Source of the DNA: Planctomycetota bacterium | GTDB lineage: Bacteria > Planctomycetota > Planctomycetia > Isosphaerales > Isosphaeraceae | NCBI GenBank assembly: GCA_021791715.1 | Contig: JAJYWB010000005.1 | Location: 58,666 to 122,665 of the forward strand | Direction: 5' to 3' | DNA length: 64,000 nt | Part shown: piece by piece, positions 27,753-39,041 of the stretch | Layout: the number at the start of each line of letters is the position of its first letter | How positions within the stretch are numbered: the first letter of the stretch is position 1 | Program-made: the position numbers and the translations under genes | The notes under the pieces: model-generated | What the model saw: the letters and a program-made list of their open reading frames with translations, nothing else | Databases searched by the model: none | Told to the model about the DNA's origin: nothing

Positions 27753-28235
27753 TTAAGGCCCGCGACCCACTTTGACCGCGGCGACGTCGTTCGCGGCTCG
27801 CCCTCCGCCGGGCTTGAACGCCTGCACGCCGATGTGAATCGTGATCCCTTCGATATCCGCCAAGGAACCGATCAATTTGATCACTTCTCCCTCGGGAACC
27901 AAACCGTCGGCCTGAATCACGACTCGCTTACGCCCTTCGCCGATTCCCTTGGCGACGATCGCTTTGGCCTGTTCCAGCGAAATCGGCGCCCCCGAGCCGT
28001 TGCCGCCGATCAATTGAGGCTCGCCGCCGGCCTTTTCGGGCTTGGCGAGAGTGAGAATCGTCGACACGCTTTCCTCAACCCCCACGCCATGATGCGAAGG
28101 TGGTACGTCGACCTTCTCGCCGCCGCTAACCTGCAACGAAAAGAGCATGAATGTCATCAACTGAAACACGACGTCCACCATTGGAGTCATGTCGATATGT
28201 TCGTCACGTTCTTCGTCGTCGCTTCGACGCAACAT
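27753..28235 (-). CDS. exbD: ExbD/TolR-family biopolymer transport protein
   Basis: A 160-residue single-pass protein. The N-terminus ERDEHIDMTPMVDVVFQLMT carries the family signature D-M-T-P-M-V-D with the proton-relaying Asp in the helix (VDVVFQLMTFMLFSL). The periplasmic part contains the typical two alpha/beta repeats (GRKRVVIQADGLVPEGEVIKL). The gene lies 92 bases after the ExbB-like gene and 118 bases before the longer ExbD-like gene, all on the minus strand. The complex would use proton flow to energise an outer-membrane or surface process; no TonB or TonB-dependent receptor is in the window. Confidence 0.88.
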   Translation of the reverse strand: MLRRSDDEERDEHIDMTPMVDVVFQLMTFMLFSLQVSGGEKVDVPPSHHGVGVEESVSTILTLAKPEKAGGEPQLIGGNGSGAPISLEQAKAIVAKGIGEGRKRVVIQADGLVPEGEVIKLIGSLADIEGITIHIGVQAFKPGGGRAANDVAAVKVGRGP

Positions 28236-28327
28236 GATAACTCAAGCCCTTCTATACGTTTACAGAGCCGTTTAATCGAACCGGCCGAGCGGATTAATCG
28301 CATGATCCCATGTTGATCCTATAATAT

Positions 28328-29149
28328 CTAACGACTCGCTCCGGCTCGTTGCGCGCCGGCGCCCCGCCCCGCCGCCGCGATCGCCGCCTGAGCCGCGGCC
28401 TGAACGGCCGCCTGGGTCGCGGTTCCAGGCGCCACGGGCGCGGGAATCGTCGAGGTCGATTCAAGGGGATGTTTCGAAGGACCGGAGGGAATCCCCGCCT
28501 GTTCAAGAATCTCGATGAAATCTCCCAATTGCCGCTCGGTTCGATCGCGCAGCTTCCGTAATTTCGCGTGAATATCGTTGCCGAGGATCATCATCGGAGT
28601 CGCGATCAACAATCCCGAACCCGTCGCCCAGAGAGCCAAAGAGATGTCCATCGCGAGCTCGTTGGGATTGACTTTGTCGCCGCCGCCGATCCGCCCGAAC
28701 GCGCCGATCATGCTCGCGACCGTTCCCAACAATCCCAGGAGCGGACCCATCCGAACGATCGTCGAGATCGACGCCAACCGGCTTTCCAATCCCGAGATCA
28801 CTTCGGAATGAAATTCCATCACCAACAATTGCTTGATCTTGGCGATCCCTTTATCGCGATTCTTCAAAGCCACCGCGATCAATTGCGCAAAGGCGGTGTG
28901 CCAATAGGCCGGCGTCCGACACGCCTCGATCGCGGCGTTGTAATTGCCGACCTTCACCAACTCACGCACCTGGTGAACCAACCCCTCGACCTGCGCCGCG
29001 GGTATCGATTTTTTGGCGATCGATCGATAAAGCATGATCGAATTGTAAACGCCCCAAGTCGCCAACACGGCGAGCGCCGCGTAAATGACGTTGCCGAATT
29101 TCTCGATAATCGCCGGGATGCTCATCGCGGCGAAATAGATATTGGTCAT
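28328..29149 (-). CDS. exbB: MotA/TolQ/ExbB-family proton channel
   Basis: A 273-residue inner-membrane protein. Three helices are visible: about residues 20-40 (VIYAALAVLATWGVYNSIM), 130-155 with the signature GPLLGLLGTVASMIGAF, and 165-195 (AMDISLALWATGSGLLIATP). The cytoplasmic loop between helices 1 and 2 contains the AIEACRTP motif of ExbB proteins. The last 60 residues are an alanine-rich tail (AAVQAAAQAAIAAAGRG) absent from E. coli ExbB. It heads a three-gene operon with two ExbD-like genes, which would form the channel core. Confidence 0.9.
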   Translation of the reverse strand: MTNIYFAAMSIPAIIEKFGNVIYAALAVLATWGVYNSIMLYRSIAKKSIPAAQVEGLVHQVRELVKVGNYNAAIEACRTPAYWHTAFAQLIAVALKNRDKGIAKIKQLLVMEFHSEVISGLESRLASISTIVRMGPLLGLLGTVASMIGAFGRIGGGDKVNPNELAMDISLALWATGSGLLIATPMMILGNDIHAKLRKLRDRTERQLGDFIEILEQAGIPSGPSKHPLESTSTIPAPVAPGTATQAAVQAAAQAAIAAAGRGAGAQRAGASR

Positions 29150-29345
29150 AAGTGAAACTCACGAAGGGATTCTTGGCTCATCCACGCCCTCATTTTGACC
29201 GACCGTTTCGCCGCGATCAAGAGCGCGTCCGAAATCGATTCCGTTTCGCGCGTTCCTCGGAACGTTCGTCGGAAAAAACGGAGCCCACTGGATTCAACGC
29301 AATCCTCCTGATATGTTTTGAGCGTCGTCGAGGAGAACACGATAC

Positions 29346-30119
29346 ATGACAACTCTCTTGGCGGGTAAAACCGCGATTATCACGGGCGCGGCCTCGGGCA
29401 TCGGCCTGGCGACGACGGAACGATTCCTCCGCGACGGAGCGGCGGTCGTTCTCGTCGACAACCAATTCGACGCCGTCGACCGCGAAACCAAACGGCTCAA
29501 AGACGAGGGATTCCGCGTCGTCGGAGTCGGCGCCGACGTCGTCGATTCGAGCGACATCCGCCACGCGTTCGAAAAAGGCGTCGCTCGCTTCGGCCGAGTC
29601 GACATCGTTTACGCCAACGCCGGAGTCGGTTATACGGGGACGATCGTCGATACATCGGACGACGATTGGGATCTCGTGATGGGGGTGAACGCCAAAGGCG
29701 TGTTCATCACCGCACGAGAGGCGGTTAAACAAATGCTTGCACAAAAACCGCCGGGAGGATCGATCATTTTGAACGCGTCGATCTCGGGGCTCGTCGGCAT
29801 TCCCGGGCAAGCGCCTTACGCTCCGAGCAAAGGCGCGGTCGTCCAACTGACGCGTCAGCTCGCGGTCGAATACGCCGCGAAAGGGATCCGCGTCAACGCG
29901 GTTTGCCCCGGCACGGTCGACACCCCCCTGCTCCGCCGCGCCATGGCGATGTCTCCCGATCCCGACGCCTTCCTCGCGATGCTCGTCGCGGGACATCCGA
30001 TCGGCCGAATCGGTCTCGGCGAAGAAATCGCCGCCGCGGTCGCGTTCCTCGCTTCCGATCAGGCGAGTTTCGTCACCGGAGCGATCCTCCCCGTCGACGG
30101 CGGATACACCGCTCGCTAA
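29346..30119 (+). CDS. SDR-family NAD(P)-dependent oxidoreductase
   Basis: A 257-residue classical short-chain dehydrogenase. The cofactor motif TGAASGIG is at residues 13-20, NAG at about residue 90, the catalytic Ser in NASISGL and Tyr/Lys in YAPSKGAVV, with C-terminal PGTVDTPLLRRA and VTGAILPVDGGYTA typical of the family. An acidic residue after the second strand (LVDNQ) favours NAD over NADP. A GAGGAG site lies 10 bases before the ATG. The substrate is not predictable. It is alone on this strand, divergent from the ExbB operon. Confidence 0.88.
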   Translation: MTTLLAGKTAIITGAASGIGLATTERFLRDGAAVVLVDNQFDAVDRETKRLKDEGFRVVGVGADVVDSSDIRHAFEKGVARFGRVDIVYANAGVGYTGTIVDTSDDDWDLVMGVNAKGVFITAREAVKQMLAQKPPGGSIILNASISGLVGIPGQAPYAPSKGAVVQLTRQLAVEYAAKGIRVNAVCPGTVDTPLLRRAMAMSPDPDAFLAMLVAGHPIGRIGLGEEIAAAVAFLASDQASFVTGAILPVDGGYTAR

Positions 30120-30421
30120 TTGAAAGTACGCCCGCGGAGAGCCCGGGAAAGCTCGCTCATACGCGCGATCGTCGATTCCAAACCCATAGATTGTCGTCCG
30201 CGCGTTTGAGCCCGGCCGATCGAACCCGACATTCTCTCGACGATTTCATCGCTCCGCCGCGCGGAACGAATCACCGGGAGAACCAGGGTGTTGAAAAGAT
30301 CGACGCACGCTTTTATCAACAAATCCGGCGTTCCTCAATCTCTTGATCAATCCATCGGGACGTCGGTCGGCGATTCGGCCCGATCTCAAGCTCGCCCGGG
30401 CTTCGGTTCTCCGACGGTCGC
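30120..30421. other. Convergent intergenic region
   Basis: This 302-base stretch separates the 3' ends of the SDR gene and of the beta-propeller protein gene. I see no gene in it. A GC-rich inverted run (CGCCCGCGGAGAGCCCGGG, near 30128) lies soon after the SDR stop but lacks a clear T-run. Confidence 0.45.
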
Positions 30422-31921
30422 TTAAGGCTTCGATTCCTCGGCTGGGATCGCGTTCATCGTGTAATACGCCGCGGGATGCAATAACGGCGCCCCCTCGGCC
30501 GATCGAACCCCCGGAAGATGAAGCTCGTGAACGTGCCCGGGCGCGAGCGATTTCACCGTGAGGACCACGCTCTTGTGATCGTCCGAGACGACCGCGGACG
30601 CGATCTCGGGCTTCGTTTGATCGACCTCGGGACTGCCGTAATTGGCTTGATAAATATAGGTGTATGTTTCAATCTGGTACGACTTGGGATCTCCCGCGGT
30701 CCTGGAATCGACGGGCTCGGTGAACGTGAGCTTGAAGCCGTCGTGTCGCGCGCGCATCTCGAGAATTTCAAACGGAACCTTCCCCGTCCAATCGAGCCGT
30801 TCGAGAGCGAACTCTTTACTGCCGCGCGATCCCCAGCCGCGGTTCGTTCCGCCCACGAACAGAGATCCCGAAGGGCTCAACTCCAAAGCCAGATTCCCCG
30901 ACGAAAATCCCTCGCGAAACGGAAAACACGCCCCCTGATAACGACCGTTCACCTTTTCCAGATCAACTCGCATCACCGTGCTCGCGGTTTGATCCCCAAC
31001 AAATAATTGATTATAGAACGGGCCAAATTTTCCGTCCGTCGTATCGCAGGCGATCCCGCTCGCCGATTGCCCCATCTTGGAATACGGGAAGTAAATCGCG
31101 GGGGGACTAAGCTCGGGGATTCGCTTCGCCTCTTCAATCAAACGCGAGTCGCTCTTCGGCTCATCGGGGCGTTTACCCAGGTTTTTGGCGAGGTCGTACC
31201 ATTTAAATCCCGCGGGATGCCCCAAAAACGCTCCAGGCTCGAGGTGTTTCAACGCGCAAGCGCCGTTCCAAGGGCCTTGATTCTCGGTGTAAAACATATC
31301 ACCCGCGGCGTTCGCGCCGACCCCGCCGGGCGAACGAAGACCCGAGCAAGTCGGCACGAGCGAGCCGTCGGGCTTGAGCCGCAAGCACCAACCGCGAAAC
31401 TTGACGTCGCTCGTGAACGAACCCGTCAGCGTAAGCGCAATCCAGATATCGCCGTTTTTATCAAATTTGGAACAAAATCCATATTCATGATAATCGCCGC
31501 TGATCTCCCAGCCGTCGGCGACGGTTTCGAACCGATCGGCGCGGCCGTCGCCGTCGTCGTCCAACAACTTCGTCAGCTCGCACCGTTGCATCGCATACAA
31601 AACGCCGTCGCGCTCGGCGAGGCCGAGAACCTCGTGCAGCCCCGACGCGAATTTGACGAACTTCGAATCTTTGGCGGGATCGGCCGCGAACGGATTCGAG
31701 ATCCAATAAATATCCCCCCGACGCGTGGAAAACGCCAAGCGACCGTCGCGCGAAAGCTGGAGCGCGCCCGCCTCGAGAACCAAGCCGTCGGGAATCTTAA
31801 ACTTCGTGATCTTGTAGTAATCGTCTTCCCTGGGAGCGTCCGCGGCCCGCGCCGGTCGATCGAAGCCGAGATCAAGGGCGATTACCGATAAACACACAAT
31901 CACGCCGGCGACGATTTTCAT
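30422..31921 (-). CDS. Secreted beta-propeller dehydrogenase-like protein
   Basis: A 499-residue exported protein resembling the membrane-bound dehydrogenase / soluble sorbosone dehydrogenase-like proteins of planctomycetes. A signal peptide ([20 protein letters not shown]) starts it. Repeated beta-blade units are visible, such as [51 protein letters not shown] and [20 protein letters not shown]. The DDDGDGRAD segment looks like a calcium-binding loop. The last 110 residues look like an Ig-like or Fn3-like domain ([18 protein letters not shown]). It begins 78 bases after the multi-haem PA14 protein on the same strand and is probably co-transcribed with it. A start at 31948 is also possible; 31921 has GAGAAG upstream. 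Confidence 0.72.
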   Translation of the reverse strand: MKIVAGVIVCLSVIALDLGFDRPARAADAPREDDYYKITKFKIPDGLVLEAGALQLSRDGRLAFSTRRGDIYWISNPFAADPAKDSKFVKFASGLHEVLGLAERDGVLYAMQRCELTKLLDDDGDGRADRFETVADGWEISGDYHEYGFCSKFDKNGDIWIALTLTGSFTSDVKFRGWCLRLKPDGSLVPTCSGLRSPGGVGANAAGDMFYTENQGPWNGACALKHLEPGAFLGHPAGFKWYDLAKNLGKRPDEPKSDSRLIEEAKRIPELSPPAIYFPYSKMGQSASGIACDTTDGKFGPFYNQLFVGDQTASTVMRVDLEKVNGRYQGACFPFREGFSSGNLALELSPSGSLFVGGTNRGWGSRGSKEFALERLDWTGKVPFEILEMRARHDGFKLTFTEPVDSRTAGDPKSYQIETYTYIYQANYGSPEVDQTKPEIASAVVSDDHKSVVLTVKSLAPGHVHELHLPGVRSAEGAPLLHPAAYYTMNAIPAEESKP

Positions 31922-31998
31922 CTTGATCTTCTCGTGTAAGCGGTTCATAAGGAGGGCTCGCTCAAGAATCCTCGGCGGTCGGTCGGGTGAGATCGATC

Positions 31999-34803
31999 TC
32001 ACCAAATGAATATTTGTACGATTTTGGCGGTTCTCGCCGTGTCGGTGGCGGGACGGATCGGCACGAGAAGTTCGGCCTTGCCCGCCGAATTCCTGACGAT
32101 CGGCTTGACCGACGTTTCAAGACTCGTTCGCCACGTTCCGTCGATCACGTAGCGATCGCGATCGGCGGGATCGATTTCGATCTTGTTCCCCGCCGCGGCG
32201 CGATAATACGCGTCGGCGCCCGCGTCGTCGGCCTTGAGATCAAACGAAAGCGTTCGCTTCAACCGCGGCCCCCGGGGATCGGGAATTCCATCAGAATAAT
32301 CGTCGATCCTGATCGCGCCGAGGCGATAATGGAACGTCGGCTTGCGGTCGATTTTGGCGAGCGAATAGCCGAGAAAACGATAATCGCCTTGCCGCGCCGA
32401 GGTTTCGGGCCAGGGAGCTTCGGCCGAGGCGAGCCGGGCGACGCTCACGCCTTCGGGCAGCCGCAGGATATCGTCGCCGAGCGGCGCCTCGAAACCTTCG
32501 CCTCGACCCGTCCAGTGCCGCGACGCGTCGATAAAATCCCCCTGCCAGATCACCGCGAGCCGAAGATTGTTCGCATCGAATGCTATGTTCACCTTTTCAG
32601 GATAACCGACTCCGATCGCCCGCGGCCCCGCTCCCTCGATGAAATTGCGGTAAATCACGGCCTCTTTGCCGACGACGAGCGGGATCGGGCTTCGACCCAA
32701 GCCGTAAGGAACCGCGGCCTGATCGCCGTCCGAAAGATATCGCCACACCGCCTCGATCTGTTTGGTCGAATCGCCGTTGAACGACTCGGTGATCAGGCTC
32801 TTTTCCTGGGGCCAAGCCGAAGGCATCCGCGTACCGGGTCGATATTCCTGAGGATTACGCACGTAGCGATGAAACCAATCGCGCCGCAGCCTGCGCGTCA
32901 TGATCGTCATGTTGATCGCCTGAATCCCGCTCGCCTGAAAATTCTTGAAGGCATGGCAAGTTCCGCAATTATTCGCCTTCGACCCGACCAGATAGCGACC
33001 CTGCGCCTTCACCTGCTTCTCGGGAAGATCGAAATCGATCGCCGGAACGGGATCGAGCCGATCGACCTCGGCCAACGCCTCGCCGAGCGATCCCGCGTTC
33101 GACGCGGCGAACCTTGGCATATGCGTGATCATATACGGACGATCTTTCGATCCATTTTCGAGAATGTTTTTAAGCCATTCCGATTCGAGTTTGCCGCCGA
33201 CTCCGTTGAGATGGGGCGGCAGCCTTCCCTCGTCCCCCATCTCTTTTTGCGTCGTCGTGAAGTACGCGTCGCGCTCTTTTTCAACCCCGCCCACTCCGTC
33301 GCGCACATGACACGCGTAACAGTTTAGCCGTAAAAGGACGGAGGCGATCGAATCGCGCGGGGTCGGTTTTTTGACGTCGGCCGAGGTCGCGGCTTTGATC
33401 GCCGCGACGATCGCCGCTTTTTGACTCGAACCCAACGCGTAATCGGGCGATCCCGCCGCGGGACGATCGGCCAAACATCCCGAGGTCAAATTATGAAGAT
33501 CTTTTAACGACTTGGCGGAAAGTTTCGATTCGACGATTCCGCGAGAATCTTTGAGAGCGTGGCACGACGCGCAGCCGCGGTCGGCGAAGACCGACCGTCC
33601 CCGTTCGACGAGCACGGGATCGGGCCTGAACGCGGGTTTCGAATCGGGGCGTTCGGGTTTGATCGTGACCGCGGGAGAGAGCGACTGCCGAGCGATCCCC
33701 GCCCCCTCGAATTCAACGGTGAGAGCGTCTTCGCCGCCGCCGTTAAAGTGTTCGACGACGAGTTTGTGCGAACCGACCGTCAGCTTTCGTTCGCCTTCCT
33801 TGAAAGTTTCGGAATGCACCCCGTCGTGATCGACGACGACGTCGCCGTCGATCGAAAGCTTAGCCCCGTCGTCCGAGGCGACATGAAATCGATAGACCCC
33901 CTCGCGGTCGACCTGCAAATACCCCTCGAATCGGAGCGCGTAATTATTGACGCGCTTTCGGATTCTCACAACAAAATCATCGACGGTTCCCTGCGCGACC
34001 GGTTCGAGCTTGGCGAAATCGGGCAGCTTCTCCCATTCTCCCTCGTAATATTGATATTTAAGATTTGGTTCATTTTTGACGCTGAGACCCTCGAGAAGAA
34101 AATGCGCGACGTCGCGCGATTCGTCTCCTTTGAGGTTCAGCGAGGGCATTCGTCCCGAGGGTCGAATCGCGAGGGGGTCTTGAAGGAATGTCGCGAGCCC
34201 GTTCACGGTATATTTTTTGGTGAGATCGCCGAGCGGAACCGAAGTTTTAAGGTCTTCGCGTTCCCCCTCCTTACGCGCCCCATGGCAAGCGACACAGCCG
34301 ACTTGATGATAAACGCGTTCGCCGAAGCCGACCTGAAGCGCTCGGACGGGGGATTCGAGCGCGACTCCCGTGTTCGCGAGAAAATGAACAAGCGCTTCGA
34401 TTTCTTCTTTCGCGCGAGCCTCGGGCACGTTCGCGAAGACGTTCGGCATCGTCGTCCCCGGCTTCGTTTTCCGCGGATCGGCGAGATAAGCTCGGAGAAA
34501 ATCGGGCCGAACGCGACCGCCGATCTGATCGAGAATCGGCGCCTGTTTCGTTTGTACGAGCAAGGCGGCGATTCCTTCGACCTTATGGCACGAGGCGCAG
34601 TTGAGTTCTCCCAGAAGGAGCGTGCCGCCGCGCACGGGGTCGGCTTCGGCTTCGGGCCGATCGTAGAATCGTTCGAAGCCGGCGACGACGGGGCGACCGT
34701 CGCGTTTGCTCGCAGCCGCGGAGGCGAGGGTCGCGATTGAAAGTGATGCGATCGCGATCGCCGGAAACCCGTTCAAACGATCGCGGAGGCGCGAAACGGT
34801 CAT
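31999..34803 (-). CDS. PA14-domain multi-haem cytochrome c protein
   Basis: A 934-residue exported protein with a signal peptide (about residues 1-30). It holds five CxxCH haem-binding motifs: NCASCH (about residue 70), CVACH (about 170), a PA14 domain (about 240-370, with [12 protein letters not shown] and [17 protein letters not shown]), then CASCH, CYACH and CGTCH. Methionine-containing MPNVF and MPSLN segments after the haems fit class I axial ligands. The C-terminal 300 residues are beta-rich. The start at 34803 has GAGGAG 10 bases upstream. Proteins of this form in planctomycetes are paired with beta-propeller dehydrogenase genes, as here; I infer electron transfer from an extracytoplasmic sugar or polymer oxidation. 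Confidence 0.85.
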   Translation of the reverse strand: MTVSRLRDRLNGFPAIAIASLSIATLASAAASKRDGRPVVAGFERFYDRPEAEADPVRGGTLLLGELNCASCHKVEGIAALLVQTKQAPILDQIGGRVRPDFLRAYLADPRKTKPGTTMPNVFANVPEARAKEEIEALVHFLANTGVALESPVRALQVGFGERVYHQVGCVACHGARKEGEREDLKTSVPLGDLTKKYTVNGLATFLQDPLAIRPSGRMPSLNLKGDESRDVAHFLLEGLSVKNEPNLKYQYYEGEWEKLPDFAKLEPVAQGTVDDFVVRIRKRVNNYALRFEGYLQVDREGVYRFHVASDDGAKLSIDGDVVVDHDGVHSETFKEGERKLTVGSHKLVVEHFNGGGEDALTVEFEGAGIARQSLSPAVTIKPERPDSKPAFRPDPVLVERGRSVFADRGCASCHALKDSRGIVESKLSAKSLKDLHNLTSGCLADRPAAGSPDYALGSSQKAAIVAAIKAATSADVKKPTPRDSIASVLLRLNCYACHVRDGVGGVEKERDAYFTTTQKEMGDEGRLPPHLNGVGGKLESEWLKNILENGSKDRPYMITHMPRFAASNAGSLGEALAEVDRLDPVPAIDFDLPEKQVKAQGRYLVGSKANNCGTCHAFKNFQASGIQAINMTIMTRRLRRDWFHRYVRNPQEYRPGTRMPSAWPQEKSLITESFNGDSTKQIEAVWRYLSDGDQAAVPYGLGRSPIPLVVGKEAVIYRNFIEGAGPRAIGVGYPEKVNIAFDANNLRLAVIWQGDFIDASRHWTGRGEGFEAPLGDDILRLPEGVSVARLASAEAPWPETSARQGDYRFLGYSLAKIDRKPTFHYRLGAIRIDDYSDGIPDPRGPRLKRTLSFDLKADDAGADAYYRAAAGNKIEIDPADRDRYVIDGTWRTSLETSVKPIVRNSAGKAELLVPIRPATDTARTAKIVQIFIW

Positions 34804-35298
34804 GCGAACGACTCCTCGGAAGGTGCGGAAATCACCGAAAGTAAGCGTCATGGAATCGGTCAAACTTCAAGGGAAAACGCGTTTGGGCGGGTCGATTTCG
34901 CGGAACGCACACAGGGAGTTCGCGAGCGAACCTCGGCGGAAAGCCGCATGCGCGGAGAATCCTATATATCGTTCAAGAGCGAACCGAACAACCCCCCGCT
35001 CCGAATCGAGCCGATCGGGGCGACTCGGCTTAAAAACTTAATTGATTTAATATTATTATTATAATTATAGTTATAATTATAAGACGTATGGGATCGGCTC
35101 GGCGCCGGTCGATCGGAGATTCGCGGCGAGAGCGCGCCTTGAGTGTGATCGAGGACGACGAAAAAATGATCGACTCGACGCTGGAAGAATCGATTCTCGT
35201 GAGTTATCATGCCGTGGATCGTTCGGAAAAAGCATTCGGGGCTTTCGTGTAAATACGTAATAGGAACTTCAACTCAAGCGTCGTCGAGATTTAATACG
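34804..35298. other. Divergent intergenic region with AT-rich island
   Basis: The region between the multi-haem gene (minus) and the chaperone operon (plus) should contain both promoters. Bases about 35031-35085 are almost pure A/T with repeated TTATAATTATA units and short palindromes, unlike the rest of the GC-rich window. It could be an UP-type promoter element, a curved region or an SMC/nucleoid-protein binding site. No ribosome binding site or open frame of interest lies in it. Confidence 0.55.
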
Positions 35299-37791
<2,493 letters not shown>

Positions 37792-37844
37792 CCCGCCGAT
37801 CGTCGATTCGGTCGACCGCGGGATTGAATTGGAGACGAGCGGGT

Positions 37845-38138
37845 ATGTCTGATGCGTATGATATTCTGGGATTAACATCCGATTGCAACGAGGCCGAGTT
37901 GCGGGCTCGTTATTTGCAACTGGTGCGCGAGTCGCCCCCCGATCGCGATCCCGAACGGTTCGCGAAGATTCGAGCCGCGTATGACGAGATCCGCGATCCC
38001 GTCGCTCTCGTCGAACGGAAATTATTCATCCCCTCGAAAACCGACACGCTTGAAACCCTCGAAAAGGAACTCGTCGAGCGATTAACCTCCGCCAAGTTTT
38101 CCTCGGCGGTTCTTCTCTCTTTGGCGGACGACGTATGA
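37845..38138 (+). CDS. J-domain-like protein lacking the HPD histidine
   Basis: A 97-residue protein. Residues 1-47 align by eye to a J domain: YDILGLTSDCNEAELRARYL is helices I and II, then the loop, then FAKIRAAYDEIRDP is helix III. The loop reads PPDRDP where DnaJ has HPDRNP, so the histidine needed to trigger Hsp70 ATP hydrolysis is replaced by proline (about residue 31). The C-terminal half is helical and not a known DnaJ domain (no G/F linker or zinc finger). GGAG lies 10 bases before the ATG. The stop overlaps the GrpE start by four bases (ATGA), so the two are translationally coupled. I expect it to work with the downstream DnaK, perhaps as a docking protein. Confidence 0.75.
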   Translation: MSDAYDILGLTSDCNEAELRARYLQLVRESPPDRDPERFAKIRAAYDEIRDPVALVERKLFIPSKTDTLETLEKELVERLTSAKFSSAVLLSLADDV

Positions 38139-39031
38139 TCGATCTAGATAATGATGAACAAATTCTCGATCGATTTCGCGATTGGCTCCGCGAGACGCGC
38201 GTCGAGGCCGCCGAGATCGACGATTCGACGAACGGAATCGTCGATGAATCGAGCCGAATCGGCCTCGACCGACTGATCGAGGAATTCACGGCGCTTCGGC
38301 ATGAATTGAAGCTTCAAACGCGAAGCGCGCGGTCGATCGAAGAGCGCTTCGAGAATTCGTTGGAGACGCTCGATTCGGCGACTTCGGCGTTTCGCGAGGT
38401 CGCCGCTCAAACGATTTCGGCGGGTTCGGAATCGATCGCCAAATCTTTGGCGCTGACGATCGCCGAACTTGAAGAGGCGCTCACGCGATGCCTCGATCAA
38501 TGGAAAAAGAACTTCGAACGCTTGATCGGTCCTCCCGCGTCGGCCAAAACCGACGTTCTCGATGAGCGATTTCGGCGACAATCGTGGCTGCGACGTAAGC
38601 TGACAAAAAGTTATCACGCCGGCGTTATTCGAATTATCGAGGAGGACGAGGAGAGATCGCGTTCCGACCGTCGATCGCTCTTAACGGCGCTCGTGAGCGG
38701 TTACGACTTGATTCTCAAACGTCTGAATCGCAATATGAGGGATCTTGGCGTCGGTCGAATCGCGACGGTCGGTCGAATCGTCGATCCCGAACGAATGGTC
38801 GTCGTCGAAGTCGTCGAATCGGATGATCGTCATGGCGAGGTGATCGAGGAGATCAGGCCCGGATACGAATGGAAAGGCGTACTTTTACGTCCCGCCGAGG
38901 TGCGAGCCGTCCGTCCCCGATTCATCGCCGAAAAGCTTCAAGATCACGAACACGATCAAGATCTCGATAGCGATCGCGAACCTTGCGTTCACGACGATCA
39001 AGATTCTCCGTTGAATAATTCATCCACATGA
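38135..39031 (+). CDS. grpE: GrpE-like nucleotide exchange factor
   Basis: A 298-residue protein. The C-terminal half contains the GrpE beta domain: LGVGRIATVGRIVDPERMVV, then VEVVESDDRHGEVIEEIRPG and WKGVLLRPAEVRAVR, close to the usual VG...FDP..HEAV...V....GY...RVLRPA.V.V pattern. The N-terminal part is long and helical (LIEEFTALRHELKLQTRSA), as expected for the GrpE dimer stalk, but is about 90 residues longer than in E. coli GrpE (197). It overlaps the J-like gene by four bases and ends 10 bases before dnaK. It would release ADP from the DnaK encoded next. Confidence 0.82.
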   Translation: MIDLDNDEQILDRFRDWLRETRVEAAEIDDSTNGIVDESSRIGLDRLIEEFTALRHELKLQTRSARSIEERFENSLETLDSATSAFREVAAQTISAGSESIAKSLALTIAELEEALTRCLDQWKKNFERLIGPPASAKTDVLDERFRRQSWLRRKLTKSYHAGVIRIIEEDEERSRSDRRSLLTALVSGYDLILKRLNRNMRDLGVGRIATVGRIVDPERMVVVEVVESDDRHGEVIEEIRPGYEWKGVLLRPAEVRAVRPRFIAEKLQDHEHDQDLDSDREPCVHDDQDSPLNNSST

Positions 39032-39041
39032 AAGGTTACTC

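Noticed and set aside
31987-34740. Long plus-strand frames of 446 and 393 codons
   Set aside because: They are antisense to the multi-haem gene, which has clear CxxCH and PA14 motifs.
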